A stretch of DNA of 64,000 nt, from positions 1 through 64,000 of the forward strand of contig JBCDDF010000009.1 in assembly GCA_039180525.1 (NCBI GenBank). Reading direction: 5' to 3'. The translations under genes were made by a program, and so were the position numbers. The notes under the pieces were generated by a model. That model made no database searches. It worked only from the letters and a program-made list of their open reading frames with translations, and was not told the DNA's origin. Positions 15,566 through 23,914 of the stretch are shown here, one piece after another (the stretch's first letter is position 1; each line of letters begins with the position of its first letter). This DNA comes from Halovulum sp039180525. GTDB lineage: Bacteria; Pseudomonadota; Alphaproteobacteria; Rhodobacterales; Rhodobacteraceae.

Positions 15566-17671
15566 TCATTCGCCGGTCGCGGGCCGGGGTAGCGGCCGTA
15601 TCTTCACCGGCGCCACGGCCTCCGCATCGACCGCCAGCGGGTCCGAACCCAGATCGCTCACCGGTTCGGTCGCAGTCCGCGTTGGGATCGCATCCGGCGC
15701 GACCGCGCCATCCGACGCCGTATCCGCCGTCCTCCCCCCGGTCGCCGGATCGGCGCTTTCCACCGGCAACGCGGCTTCCTCGTCGACCGGTGGGCGCGCC
15801 GACCCTGTCGACCAGTCTTCCTCCGACACCAGCCCGAACGCGATGCGCCGGTTCAGGGCGCGCCCGGCTTCGGTGTCGTTCGACGCGATCGGCTCCGTCT
15901 CGCCATACCCCGTCGCGCGCAGAAACACCGAATCCACCCCACGCATGAGCAAGGCCCCCATCACCGCATCCGCGCGCGCCTGGCTCAGCGCCATGTTGCT
16001 GCTTTCGCGACCCTGGGCATCGGTATGGCCGGCGATCTCGAACCGCGCGCCGGGGCACATGGCCAAGATCTCCGCGATGCGGTCGAGGATCGGCGCACTG
16101 TCGGCGTCTATGGTGCTTTCGGAGGGTGGAAACACGATCTGCCCACCCTCCAACAGAACCGCGATCTGTTCCGAACACAGCGCGGCCGGCACGACGACGC
16201 GGGGGCCGGCGCCGGCCGCCACCGGCACCTCTTCGATGGAAAGCTCCACTTGCGTCGAGGCCAGCAGATGCGCGGCCAGAACCGTGCGGATCTCGCTTTC
16301 CACCCGAATGCTGCCGGCCGCACCGCTCAGCCGCAAGGCGTTTTCGGTGATTTCCAAGCGCCCGTGCTGTAACAGCGCCAACGCTTCCAGCCCGGCAACC
16401 ACATGGCCCGACCATCCCGGCGGCAGCGCGGCCTGAACCTGCGTCTCGTCGCGCACCCGTGCCCCACCGAACCGTGCCAGAGCAAGCGTCGCCGCGGCCT
16501 CCTGCACCTGGCGGTCGGGCAGCGCACCCTCCAGCAGCAGGCCGCTCTCCTGGGCCAGCACGGCGACGAACCGCGCGGTGGCGCCGGCATCCGCCGGTGC
16601 CTCCTCCTCCGCAGTTGACGGCGCCAGCAGCGGCAAGTCCGGCGGCACCAGCGCGGTCAGCGCGAACAACGCCGGCAGCGCCGCCTCGAACTCCGCCACC
16701 CGCGCCCGGAACGGTGCCTCGGGCGCGCCGGGCAGCGCGATCACCGCCACATCCGCATCGACAACATCCAGCATCCCACCGCCCAGATCGCGCAACACCG
16801 CCAGCCCGCCGGTCACCACATCGGCCCAGGCCGGATCCGGGGCACCCAGACCGACCCGGCAATGATCGCCGGCGGTCGCCGCAATAGCCGCGCCCTGGCG
16901 GGCGATCGCATTTGCGTCCTCGACGGACCCGGCCGAACAGCGCGTGACGGTCAGATGACCCGCCTCCAGTCGGGCGCGATAGGTGAACGGGCTTAAAACA
17001 GGCATCGGGATCTGGATATCGGTGTCCACCGCCACAGAGCCCGGCTGCGCCGCGGCAAGATCCTCCCGCAGCCTGTGCGCCGTGCGCGCATCGGCGACTT
17101 GGGCGGTGATGCTCAGCGCACCGGGTTCCAGACGCAGGCTTCCGCGATCGATCCGCGGCAGCATACGCAGGGCGAACTCCAACGTGTCGCGCCAACCGGC
17201 CGGCGGGGTCTCGGCCGCGCTGTCCAGCAGATCGAGCGCGGCATCGGGTGGCAGCCGGTCGCGCAGGCGGCCGGCGGTCAGGTCTTCCGCCGCGACCGTG
17301 CCGATCAGCGACACGCCTTCGGGCGCCACCAGGATTTCCAGTGCCCAGTCCACCGCCGCAGCCTCCGGCGCCGCAGGCGCCGCGCTTTCGCGCAGGCCAG
17401 TGGCATCGACGATGCGCAGGCCGGTTTCGGCCGCGGCCAACCGTACCAGCGCAGCGGCACGCGCGGTCGCGTCCGGCGCGTCACCCGACAGCCGCAGTTG
17501 CATGCCCGAGACATCCATGCGCAGCCAGGTATCCGATTCAATCAGCACCGCGCCGGCCTGCGCCGCCATCTGGCGTTCGAACAGCCGCACTCCACCGATG
17601 GCGACCGCCCCCGACAGGCCCAGGGCGGCCAGCGCGCAGGCGGCGAGGGTCAGCGCCGGGCGGCGGGTCAA
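15566..17671 (-). CDS. Large OmpA C-terminal domain envelope protein
   Basis: 701 residues. An N-terminal hydrophobic segment (residues 8-28, LTLAACALAALGLSGAVAIG) is a signal peptide or anchor. A long middle part of about 450 residues has no named domain but contains periodic alpha/beta units like BON or secretin-type repeats. An OmpA peptidoglycan-binding domain lies at about residues 515-625 (FEIAGHTDAQGRESSNMALS, FLRATGYGETEPI). The last 75 residues are acidic and disordered. It probably links membrane and cell wall. It follows ubiA by 61 bp and precedes the small coiled-coil protein gene. Confidence 0.8.
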   Translation of the reverse strand: MTRRPALTLAACALAALGLSGAVAIGGVRLFERQMAAQAGAVLIESDTWLRMDVSGMQLRLSGDAPDATARAAALVRLAAAETGLRIVDATGLRESAAPAAPEAAAVDWALEILVAPEGVSLIGTVAAEDLTAGRLRDRLPPDAALDLLDSAAETPPAGWRDTLEFALRMLPRIDRGSLRLEPGALSITAQVADARTAHRLREDLAAAQPGSVAVDTDIQIPMPVLSPFTYRARLEAGHLTVTRCSAGSVEDANAIARQGAAIAATAGDHCRVGLGAPDPAWADVVTGGLAVLRDLGGGMLDVVDADVAVIALPGAPEAPFRARVAEFEAALPALFALTALVPPDLPLLAPSTAEEEAPADAGATARFVAVLAQESGLLLEGALPDRQVQEAAATLALARFGGARVRDETQVQAALPPGWSGHVVAGLEALALLQHGRLEITENALRLSGAAGSIRVESEIRTVLAAHLLASTQVELSIEEVPVAAGAGPRVVVPAALCSEQIAVLLEGGQIVFPPSESTIDADSAPILDRIAEILAMCPGARFEIAGHTDAQGRESSNMALSQARADAVMGALLMRGVDSVFLRATGYGETEPIASNDTEAGRALNRRIAFGLVSEEDWSTGSARPPVDEEAALPVESADPATGGRTADTASDGAVAPDAIPTRTATEPVSDLGSDPLAVDAEAVAPVKIRPLPRPATGE

Positions 17672-17732
17672 CGGCGGTCCTCCTCCGCTTTGGGGAATAT
17701 GGCCGGCAAACTAGGCGGTTGTCCCCGCCGGT

Positions 17733-18719
17733 TCAAGCCGCCCCAAAGAGCGACGCGACGGCAAATGCAAGCGCCGGGATCTGGCCGGACGTGCTGTTGC
17801 TGCGGAACAGGCGCAGGCAATTGGCCGGGTCGTCGATATTCAATTGCCGCATCTGCCAGGCCAGATGCCAGCCGAAAGCCCAAACGCCGGCCAGTGCGAC
17901 GACCAGCGCCACCCGCGCCCCGGCCGGCGCCAGCGCGCCAATGACGGCCACGCCCATCAGGCTGACCGCCGCGACCAGAAATCCGAGCAGCCAGCGGCCG
18001 GTGTCGCGCCCAAACAGCCGCGCGGTGGATTTCACGCCGATCAGCGCGTCATCCTCTTTGTCCTGATGGGCATAGATCGTGTCGTAGAACAGCGTCCAGG
18101 CGATGCCCGCGGTGTAAAGATAGAGCGCCGGCGCGCCGACGCTGCCGGTATGCGCCGACCATCCCACCAGCGCGCCCCAATTGAAGGCCAACCCCAGAAA
18201 GAACTGCGGCCACCAGGTGAACCGCTTCGCGAAGGGATAGATCGCCACCAGGATCAGCGCGGCGCAGGCCAGCAGGATCGTGGGGAGGTTGAAGGTCAGC
18301 AGGATCGCAAAGGCCAACAGCGCCTGCGCACACATCCAAATCGCCGCCGCCCGGCGCGAAACCTGGCCGGAGGGCAAGGGCCGGGAGCGCGTGCGTTCCA
18401 CGGCGGCGTCGAAGTCATGGTCGGTCAGGTCGTTCCAAGTGCACCCGGCGCCGCGCATCAGAAACGCGCCCAGCGCACAGGCGACCGCGATCCACAGATC
18501 GTAAAGCGTTGGGCCGCCCGGGGTCGCGGCCACGGCCAGGGCCAGCCCCCACCAGCAGGGCAACAGCAACAGCCAGGTTCCGATCGGCCGGTCGGCGCGC
18601 GACAGGCGCAGAAAGGGGCGCGTGGCAGCCGGCGCGAACCGGTCGACCCAGTTCAGCGCCGTCGCGTCGGCGACCCTTCCGTCCGCGGCGGGGCCGTGGT
18701 TAACCTGCGGCTCGGTCAT
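17733..18719 (-). CDS. ubiA: 4-hydroxybenzoate polyprenyltransferase
   Basis: Attaches the polyprenyl tail to 4-hydroxybenzoate in ubiquinone synthesis, within the inner membrane. The 328-residue protein is almost wholly hydrophobic with both Asp-rich motifs: NDLTDHDFDAAVERTRSRPL (about residue 108) and YDTIYAHQDKEDD (about residue 230), which bind Mg-diphosphate. The C-terminal LFRSNSTSGQIPALAF is typical of UbiA. The start diverges from rsmE with only 9 bp between the two start codons, so their promoters must overlap each other's coding or leader regions. ubiG is found elsewhere in the window. Confidence 0.95.
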   Translation of the reverse strand: MTEPQVNHGPAADGRVADATALNWVDRFAPAATRPFLRLSRADRPIGTWLLLLPCWWGLALAVAATPGGPTLYDLWIAVACALGAFLMRGAGCTWNDLTDHDFDAAVERTRSRPLPSGQVSRRAAAIWMCAQALLAFAILLTFNLPTILLACAALILVAIYPFAKRFTWWPQFFLGLAFNWGALVGWSAHTGSVGAPALYLYTAGIAWTLFYDTIYAHQDKEDDALIGVKSTARLFGRDTGRWLLGFLVAAVSLMGVAVIGALAPAGARVALVVALAGVWAFGWHLAWQMRQLNIDDPANCLRLFRSNSTSGQIPALAFAVASLFGAA

Positions 18720-18728
18720 GGAGCGGTT

Positions 18729-19466
18729 ATGGCAGAGCGGGCGGCGAAAATCAGGGTCTTTGTCGACGCACCTTTGGCGCCGGGGCAAAGCGTGGCGCTG
18801 ACCGCACAGGCCCATTACCTGGTCAATGTCATGCGGCTCGGCCCCGGCGCGGCGGTGGCGCTGTTCAACGGGCGCGACGGCGAATGGCGGGCCGAGGTGA
18901 CGGTGGCGCAGAAGCGGCGTGTGGACCTGACCTGCCAAACCCGGACCGCGCCGCAGATGGATCCGCCGGATCTGTGGCTGTGCTTTGCACCGATCAAAAA
19001 GGCACGTACCGATTTCATCGTTGAAAAGGCGGCGGAGCTGGGCGCGCGCCGGATCCAGCCAGTGATCACGCAATTCACGAATGCCGAACGGGTGCGCATC
19101 GACCGACTGCAGGCCCATGCGGTCGAGGCTGCCGAGCAATGCGGCGGAACCTTCGTTCCCGATGTCGCGCCACCGGCGCGGCTTTCGGCGCTGCTCGACA
19201 GTTGGCCCGCGGGCCGGTCGCTGATGTTCTGCGACGAAACCCGCGATGCGGCCCCGGCAACCCGGGCGTTGGCCGCGGCCGCGCCGGGCCCTTGGGCAAT
19301 CCTGATCGGGCCAGAGGGCGGGTTTACCACCCAGGAAGCCGCGCGGCTGCGGGCGATGCCCGCCGTTCTGCCCGTCACGCTGGGGCCGCGTGTGCTTCGG
19401 GCGGACACAGCGGCGGCCGCGGCAATCGCAGTGTGGCAAAGCGTCCTGGGGGACTGGGGCGCGTGA
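18729..19466 (+). CDS. rsmE: 16S rRNA (uracil(1498)-N(3))-methyltransferase
   Basis: Methylates U1498 of 16S rRNA. The 245-residue SPOUT enzyme shows the PUA-like N-terminus (KIRVFVDAPL, HYLVNVMRLGPG), the central PIKKARTDFIVEKAAELGA, and the knot motifs ILIGPEGGFTTQEA and LGPRVLRADTAAAAA. These match RsmE throughout. Its stop overlaps a GTG start of the next gene (GTGA). Start ATG lies 9 bp from the divergent ubiA start. Confidence 0.95.
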   Translation: MAERAAKIRVFVDAPLAPGQSVALTAQAHYLVNVMRLGPGAAVALFNGRDGEWRAEVTVAQKRRVDLTCQTRTAPQMDPPDLWLCFAPIKKARTDFIVEKAAELGARRIQPVITQFTNAERVRIDRLQAHAVEAAEQCGGTFVPDVAPPARLSALLDSWPAGRSLMFCDETRDAAPATRALAAAAPGPWAILIGPEGGFTTQEAARLRAMPAVLPVTLGPRVLRADTAAAAAIAVWQSVLGDWGA

Positions 19467-20011
19467 CCGGCGATGCGCGCGGCCCGGGCTTTCTGCGCCC
19501 CGAAGCGGTGGCGCTGCTGGTACGCTGGCGGGAAGCCATCATCGGCGGTTGTCTTTTGTTTTTCGGCCTGGGCTGGGCGCTGATCGATCCCAAGCTGGGG
19601 CTGCTGATCGGCGTGCTGGCGGGGCTGATTGGGCTGGCATTCCTGATCGAGGGCATCCAGCGGGCGCGGTTCGCCGCCGGCGGCGGCGGCGCCGGCGTGG
19701 TGGAGTTGGACGAACGCCTGATCACCTATTTCGGCCCGCAGGGCGGCGGCGCGGTGTCCCTGGACGACGTCACCCGCATTCAGGTCCTCACAACCGATGC
19801 CGGGCCCCACGCCTCTGACATGTTCTGGTTATTCGAGGCCACCGACGGCGCCATCCTGCAGATCCCCGGCGATGCCGAGGGTGCGGCGGCGATCTTTGAC
19901 GCGCTGACGGTGCTGAAGGATGTCGACTATGGCGCTGCCATCGCCGCATCGGGCAGCGTGGAACCGGCGCGCTTTCTGATCTGGGAACGCCCGCGGCACC
20001 GCTTGGGGTGA
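19463..20011 (+). CDS. Two-span membrane protein of unknown function
   Basis: 182 residues. Two transmembrane helices at about 22-42 (REAIIGGCLLFFGLGWALID) and 46-65 (LGLLIGVLAGLIGLAFLIEG), then a soluble domain with beta-rich segments (VVELDERLITYFGPQGGG, VSLDDVTRIQV) that resembles a PH-like fold. The GTG start overlaps the rsmE stop, implying translational coupling. gshA follows 72 bp downstream. It is the sort of protein conserved in Rhodobacteraceae between these two genes; its role is unknown. Confidence 0.7.
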   Translation: MTGDARGPGFLRPEAVALLVRWREAIIGGCLLFFGLGWALIDPKLGLLIGVLAGLIGLAFLIEGIQRARFAAGGGGAGVVELDERLITYFGPQGGGAVSLDDVTRIQVLTTDAGPHASDMFWLFEATDGAILQIPGDAEGAAAIFDALTVLKDVDYGAAIAASGSVEPARFLIWERPRHRLG

Positions 20012-20083
20012 CACCGCGTTGACACGCCCCGCGTAATCTCTCAACTCTGCGGCGCGAGTGCCGAGCAAACCGGAGCCAGCCCG

Positions 20084-21454
20084 ATGTCCATCCCCCAATC
20101 CGGCGGCGGCCCGATCGAGCATTTCGACCAATTGGCCGGTTACCTGGAAGCGGGCTGCAAGCCGCGCGCGGATTGGCGCATCGGCACCGAACACGAGAAG
20201 TTCGGCTATTGCTACGCCCAGATGCTGCCCCTGCCCTATGACGGCGCCTGTTCGATCCACGCGGTTCTGTCGGGGCTGCGCGACCGGTTCGGTTGGGCCC
20301 CGGTGGAAGAGGCCGGGCAGTTGATCGGGCTGCAGAAAGGCGGCGCCAATGTCAGCCTGGAACCCGGCGGTCAGCTGGAACTGAGCGGCGCGCCCTTGGA
20401 GACAATCCATGAGACCTGCGACGAGGTAAACGCGCATCTGCGCGAGGTGAAGGAGATCGCCGATGCGATCGGGGCCGGGTTCATCGGCCTGGGCGCCGCA
20501 CCGATCTGGACCCATGAGCAGATGCCGCTGATGCCCAAGGGGCGCTACAAGCTGATGGATGCCTACATGCAAACGGTCGGCAGCCTGGGCACCCAGATGA
20601 TGCGGCGGACCTGCACGGTGCAGGTGAACCTGGATTTCGCCTCCGAAGCGGACATGGTGCAGAAGTTTCGCGTGGCCCTGGCGCTGCAACCGGTGGCGAC
20701 CGCGCTGTTCGCCAACTCTCCGTTCCTGGATGGTAAACCGAACGGGCATCTAAGCTGGCGGTCGCGGATCTGGCGCGATCTGGACCCGGATCGGACCGGG
20801 ATGCTGCCCTTCGTCTTCGAGGACGGGATGGGGTTCCAGAGATATGTCGATTACGCGCTCGATGTGCCGATGTACTTCGTCTATCGCGACGGGCGCTATG
20901 TCGATGCGCTGGGCCAGTCGTTCCGGGACTTTCTCGATGGCCGATTGCCGGCGCTGCCGGGCGAGAAGCCGACGCTGAGCGACTGGGCAGATCATCTGAC
21001 CACGATCTTTCCCGAAGCGCGGATCAAGAAATTCATGGAGATGCGCGGCGCCGATGGGGGCCCGTGGCGGCGGCTGTGTGCGCTGCCGGCGTTCTGGGTC
21101 GGGCTGCTTTACGATCAGGCCGCGCTGGACGCGGCCTGGGATCTGACCAAGGACTGGACCGCCGAGGAACGGGAGACGCTGCGGATCGATGCCTCGCGGT
21201 CGGGATTGCGGGCCGAGTTGCGCGGCCGGACGATGCGCGATCTGGCGGCGGACGTGCTGGAGATCGCCCAGGCCGGGCTGGTGGCACGGGCCCGCGCTGG
21301 CGCGGGTGGGCTGATCGGCGACGAGACGCATTTCCTGAACGCGTTGCACGAGACGGTGGAAAGCGGGCTGACCCCGGCCGACGAATTGCTGGGCGCTTAT
21401 CATGGACCCTGGGCTGGCGATCTGACCCGGATCTATCCCGAATATAGTTATTGA
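20084..21454 (+). CDS. gshA: Glutamate--cysteine ligase (plant/alphaproteobacterial type)
   Basis: Joins glutamate to cysteine, the first step of glutathione synthesis, in the cytoplasm. The 456-residue protein belongs to the GCS2/plant-type family, not the E. coli type: RIGTEHEKFGY near residue 35 is the substrate/metal motif, followed by KGGANVSLEPGGQLELSG, RTCTVQVNLDF and the C-terminal GPWAGDLTRIYPEYSY. A glutathione-degrading ggt lies elsewhere in the window. The stop codon lies within a 16-bp tandem repeat. Confidence 0.94.
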   Translation: MSIPQSGGGPIEHFDQLAGYLEAGCKPRADWRIGTEHEKFGYCYAQMLPLPYDGACSIHAVLSGLRDRFGWAPVEEAGQLIGLQKGGANVSLEPGGQLELSGAPLETIHETCDEVNAHLREVKEIADAIGAGFIGLGAAPIWTHEQMPLMPKGRYKLMDAYMQTVGSLGTQMMRRTCTVQVNLDFASEADMVQKFRVALALQPVATALFANSPFLDGKPNGHLSWRSRIWRDLDPDRTGMLPFVFEDGMGFQRYVDYALDVPMYFVYRDGRYVDALGQSFRDFLDGRLPALPGEKPTLSDWADHLTTIFPEARIKKFMEMRGADGGPWRRLCALPAFWVGLLYDQAALDAAWDLTKDWTAEERETLRIDASRSGLRAELRGRTMRDLAADVLEIAQAGLVARARAGAGGLIGDETHFLNALHETVESGLTPADELLGAYHGPWAGDLTRIYPEYSY

Positions 21455-21482
21455 ACGGCTGTTAAGTTGAACGGCTGTTAAG
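21451..21482 (+). repeat. Tandem 16-bp direct repeat over the gshA stop
   Basis: TTGAACGGCTGTTAAG occurs twice without spacer, at 21451-21466 and 21467-21482. The first copy contains the gshA stop codon (TGA, 21452-21454). A recent slip duplication is the simplest reading. No coding change follows because the copy lies after the stop. Confidence 0.85.
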
Positions 21483-21486
21483 CGGA

Positions 21487-21503
21487 GGCCGCGTGCCGCG
21501 GCC
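21487..21503 (+). terminator. Hairpin between convergent gshA and DUF805 genes
   Basis: GGCCGCG and CGCGGCC form a perfect 7-bp stem with a TGC loop, 33 bp past the gshA stop. There is no long T-run, so termination strength is uncertain. Confidence 0.45.
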
Positions 21504-21571
21504 AGGATTTCACCCCCATCGCCTGCTTACGCCGGCGACGGGGCCCATGGACCCGGCCGGCACCGATGTGC

Positions 21572-22006
21572 TCAAAAGACCTCGATATCGGGATTGGCCA
21601 ACGGGTCGGGGCCGTATTTGTTGGGCCCGCGTTGACCCGGCAGGCAGAGCAGAAGCAGCAGCAGGGCGATGCCGATCAGGCTGGCCGCGGCACCGATATC
21701 CTGGCCGAAGATGAACAGCGGGAGGCTGGCCAATGGTATCGCCAGCAGATACCCGGGCCGGCCGGTGTCGTGCAGCCGCCGTGCCCCGACGGCGAGCGTG
21801 GGCAGCAGGAACGCCACGTTGACCCCCGTAGAGATCATCGTGGTCTGCAGCACATATTCCAATGGCGCCGTCGCAAAGCCAATGATCAGCGTGAACAGAA
21901 AAAACCACCAAAACTCAGCACGCGGTGCGCGGCCTTGAAAAATCAAGAATTTTTCAAAGCATGTGAGGATCGCCGTCCCAAATCCCATGCGTCGACGCTT
22001 TCCCAT
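21572..22006 (-). CDS. DUF805 membrane protein
   Basis: 144 residues with the DUF805 hallmarks: an N-terminal FEKFLIFQGRAPRAEFWWFF motif, four transmembrane helices, and the central LPTLAVGARRLHDTGRPG motif. The C-terminal GPNKYGPDP is also typical. The family is widespread and its function is not established. It is the last of a minus-strand group after plsY, 56 bp downstream of it. Confidence 0.9.
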   Translation of the reverse strand: MGKRRRMGFGTAILTCFEKFLIFQGRAPRAEFWWFFLFTLIIGFATAPLEYVLQTTMISTGVNVAFLLPTLAVGARRLHDTGRPGYLLAIPLASLPLFIFGQDIGAAASLIGIALLLLLLCLPGQRGPNKYGPDPLANPDIEVF

Positions 22007-22062
22007 AGAACCCCATAAAAACGCGAAGGTTTAGAGAAGGTGAATACGGCGAAGATATGGTG

Positions 22063-22647
22063 TCAGCGGCGGGAAAAGGAGATCTGCGACTCGGTGCCGT
22101 TACGTAAGCGGGCGATGTTCTCGCGATGGGTCCACCAGACCAGCGCCGACATGGCGATCACCGGCAGGAACGCCGGCCAGGCGCCGGTCAGCGCGACCCA
22201 GACGGGGGCAAGACTCGCGGCCGCCAGCGCCGCGCGGGAGGAGATCCGCCCCGCCACCGCCACTGCCAGCCAGGTGGCGCAGGCAAGCACCATCGCCAGC
22301 GGCGCCATTGCCAACATCGTGCCCAGAAAAGTCGCCACGCCCTTGCCGCCGCGAAACCCAAGCCAGACCGGGTACACATGGCCGACAAACGCCGCCAGCC
22401 CGGCCCAGGGCGCCGCCGCCGGCGCGAAGATGCCCACGATCAGCACCGCGATCGCGCCCTTGCCGCTGTCGAGCAACAGGGTGCCCAGCGCCGCACCTTT
22501 GTGCCCGGTGCGCAGAACGTTTGTGGCGCCGATATTGCCCGACCCGATCTTGCGCAGATCCCCCAGGCCGAAGGCGCGGGCGATCACGATGCCGAAGGGG
22601 ATGGACCCCAGAAGGTAGCCGAGCAGAAGCGCCAGGATCCAGGTCAT
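22063..22647 (-). CDS. plsY: Glycerol-3-phosphate acyltransferase
   Basis: Transfers an acyl group from acyl-phosphate to glycerol-3-phosphate, starting phospholipid synthesis at the inner membrane. The 194-residue protein has PlsY motifs: GSIPFGIVIARAFGLGDLRK, then GSGNIGATNVLRTG, GHVYPVWLGFRGGKGVAT and multiple membrane helices. Its start overlaps the end of the pyrC-like gene by 4 bases, so it is probably read from the pyr operon. Linkage of plsY to pyrC is common in this bacterial group. Confidence 0.95.
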   Translation of the reverse strand: MTWILALLLGYLLGSIPFGIVIARAFGLGDLRKIGSGNIGATNVLRTGHKGAALGTLLLDSGKGAIAVLIVGIFAPAAAPWAGLAAFVGHVYPVWLGFRGGKGVATFLGTMLAMAPLAMVLACATWLAVAVAGRISSRAALAAASLAPVWVALTGAWPAFLPVIAMSALVWWTHRENIARLRNGTESQISFSRR

Positions 22648-23912
22648 GCGGCGAATACCTCCTGCCCGCCGACCCAGGTGCGCAGCACACGGCCCTGCAT
22701 GCGCCGGCCGTCATAGGGCGTGTTCTTCGATTTGGACCGCAGCGCGGCCCGGTCGAGCACGAACGGCGCGTCCGGATCGAACAGCACCAGATCGGCCGGT
22801 GCGCCCGGCGCCAGCCGCCCGGCATCCAGCCCCAGCAGTCGGGCCGGGTTCAGCGCCAGCGCGCGGAACAGGGTCGGCAAGTCCAGATGCCCCGCATGCA
22901 CCAGTTGCAGGCACGCCGGCAGCAACGTCTCCAGCGCCACAGCGCCCGAGGCCGCCTGCTCGAAGGGCAGGCGTTTGCTCTCTTCGTCCTGGGGCGTGTG
23001 CATCGAACTGACGAGGTCGATCAGACCTTCGGCCAACGCCTCCACGGTTGCCATCCGGTCGTCTTCGCTGCGCAAGGGCGGCTTGACCTTGAAAAAGGTG
23101 CGATAGTCGTCGACGTCGAAGGTGTTGAGCGTCAGGTGGTGGACCGACGTGCCGGCGGTGACCGGCAGGCTCTGCGCCTTGGCCCGGCGCAGGGCGGCAA
23201 GCGCGGCCGCGCAGGTCACCTGGTCGGCATGGTAGCGCACGCCCGTCATCTCTACGAGGGCCAGGTCGCGCTCAAGTTGCATCCGCTCTGCCATCGGGCT
23301 GACGGCGGGCAGGCCCAGCTTGGTCGCGAACGGGCCGGCGCTCATCGCCGCCCCTTGCGACAGGGCCGGTTCCTGCGGATGAGCGATGATCAGCGCGTCG
23401 AGCCCGGCGGCGTATTGCATCGCCCGGCTGAGGACTTTCGGGTCCTGGACGGGACGGTCTGCATCGGAAAAGGCGACCGCGCCGGCATCGCGCAGAAAGC
23501 CGATCTCTGTCATCTCGCGGCCCTCGAAGCCCTTGGTCAGCGCGGCGGTGGGCAGAACGCGGACCGCCGATGCCTCGGCCGCGCGGCGCATCGCGAAGCT
23601 CAGCGTCTCGGGCGTGTCTGTGACGGGCGTGGTGTCGGGGCGCGTGACCATGGTGGTCACACCGCCCGCGGCGGCCGCCGCACTGGCGGATTTATAGCTT
23701 TCCTTGTGCCGCTCGCCGGGTTCGCCAATCTTGACGCCGATATCGATGATCCCGGGCGCCAGGCATTTGCCGTCGCAGTCGATGGACGGCCCTGGCGGGG
23801 GTGCCTCTGTTCCCACACCTGTAATCTGCCCCGCATCAATCAAAAGCCACCCAAAGACCTCGCGACGGTTCTCTGGGTCGATCAATCGGGTGTTGGTGAA
23901 GATGGTTCGCAT
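22644..23912 (-). CDS. pyrC: Dihydroorotase-like protein, probably non-catalytic
   Basis: 422 residues of dihydroorotase/amidohydrolase fold (GIIDIGVKIGEPGERHKESY, AAAAGGVTTMVTRPDTTPV, LRSEDDR, MHTPQDEESKRLPFEQAASG). Active dihydroorotases carry an HxH metal motif where this protein has DIGVKIGEPG, and a catalytic Asp in sDHaP where this one has SMHTP. Both key elements are missing, as in the PyrC'/PyrX proteins that structurally support aspartate carbamoyltransferase. It lies in the pyrB operon, now separated from pyrB by a DUF4268 gene. ATG 23912 was chosen; GTG 23918, overlapping the upstream stop, is the alternative. I infer a scaffold role; an active dihydroorotase should exist elsewhere. 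Confidence 0.82.
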   Translation of the reverse strand: MRTIFTNTRLIDPENRREVFGWLLIDAGQITGVGTEAPPPGPSIDCDGKCLAPGIIDIGVKIGEPGERHKESYKSASAAAAAGGVTTMVTRPDTTPVTDTPETLSFAMRRAAEASAVRVLPTAALTKGFEGREMTEIGFLRDAGAVAFSDADRPVQDPKVLSRAMQYAAGLDALIIAHPQEPALSQGAAMSAGPFATKLGLPAVSPMAERMQLERDLALVEMTGVRYHADQVTCAAALAALRRAKAQSLPVTAGTSVHHLTLNTFDVDDYRTFFKVKPPLRSEDDRMATVEALAEGLIDLVSSMHTPQDEESKRLPFEQAASGAVALETLLPACLQLVHAGHLDLPTLFRALALNPARLLGLDAGRLAPGAPADLVLFDPDAPFVLDRAALRSKSKNTPYDGRRMQGRVLRTWVGGQEVFAA

Positions 23913-23914
23913 GC

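Noticed and set aside
15552..17195. 547-residue minus-strand frame overlapping the large OmpA-domain gene
   Set aside because: Gly/Arg/Cys-rich alternate frame; the OmpA frame has a signal segment and a recognisable domain.
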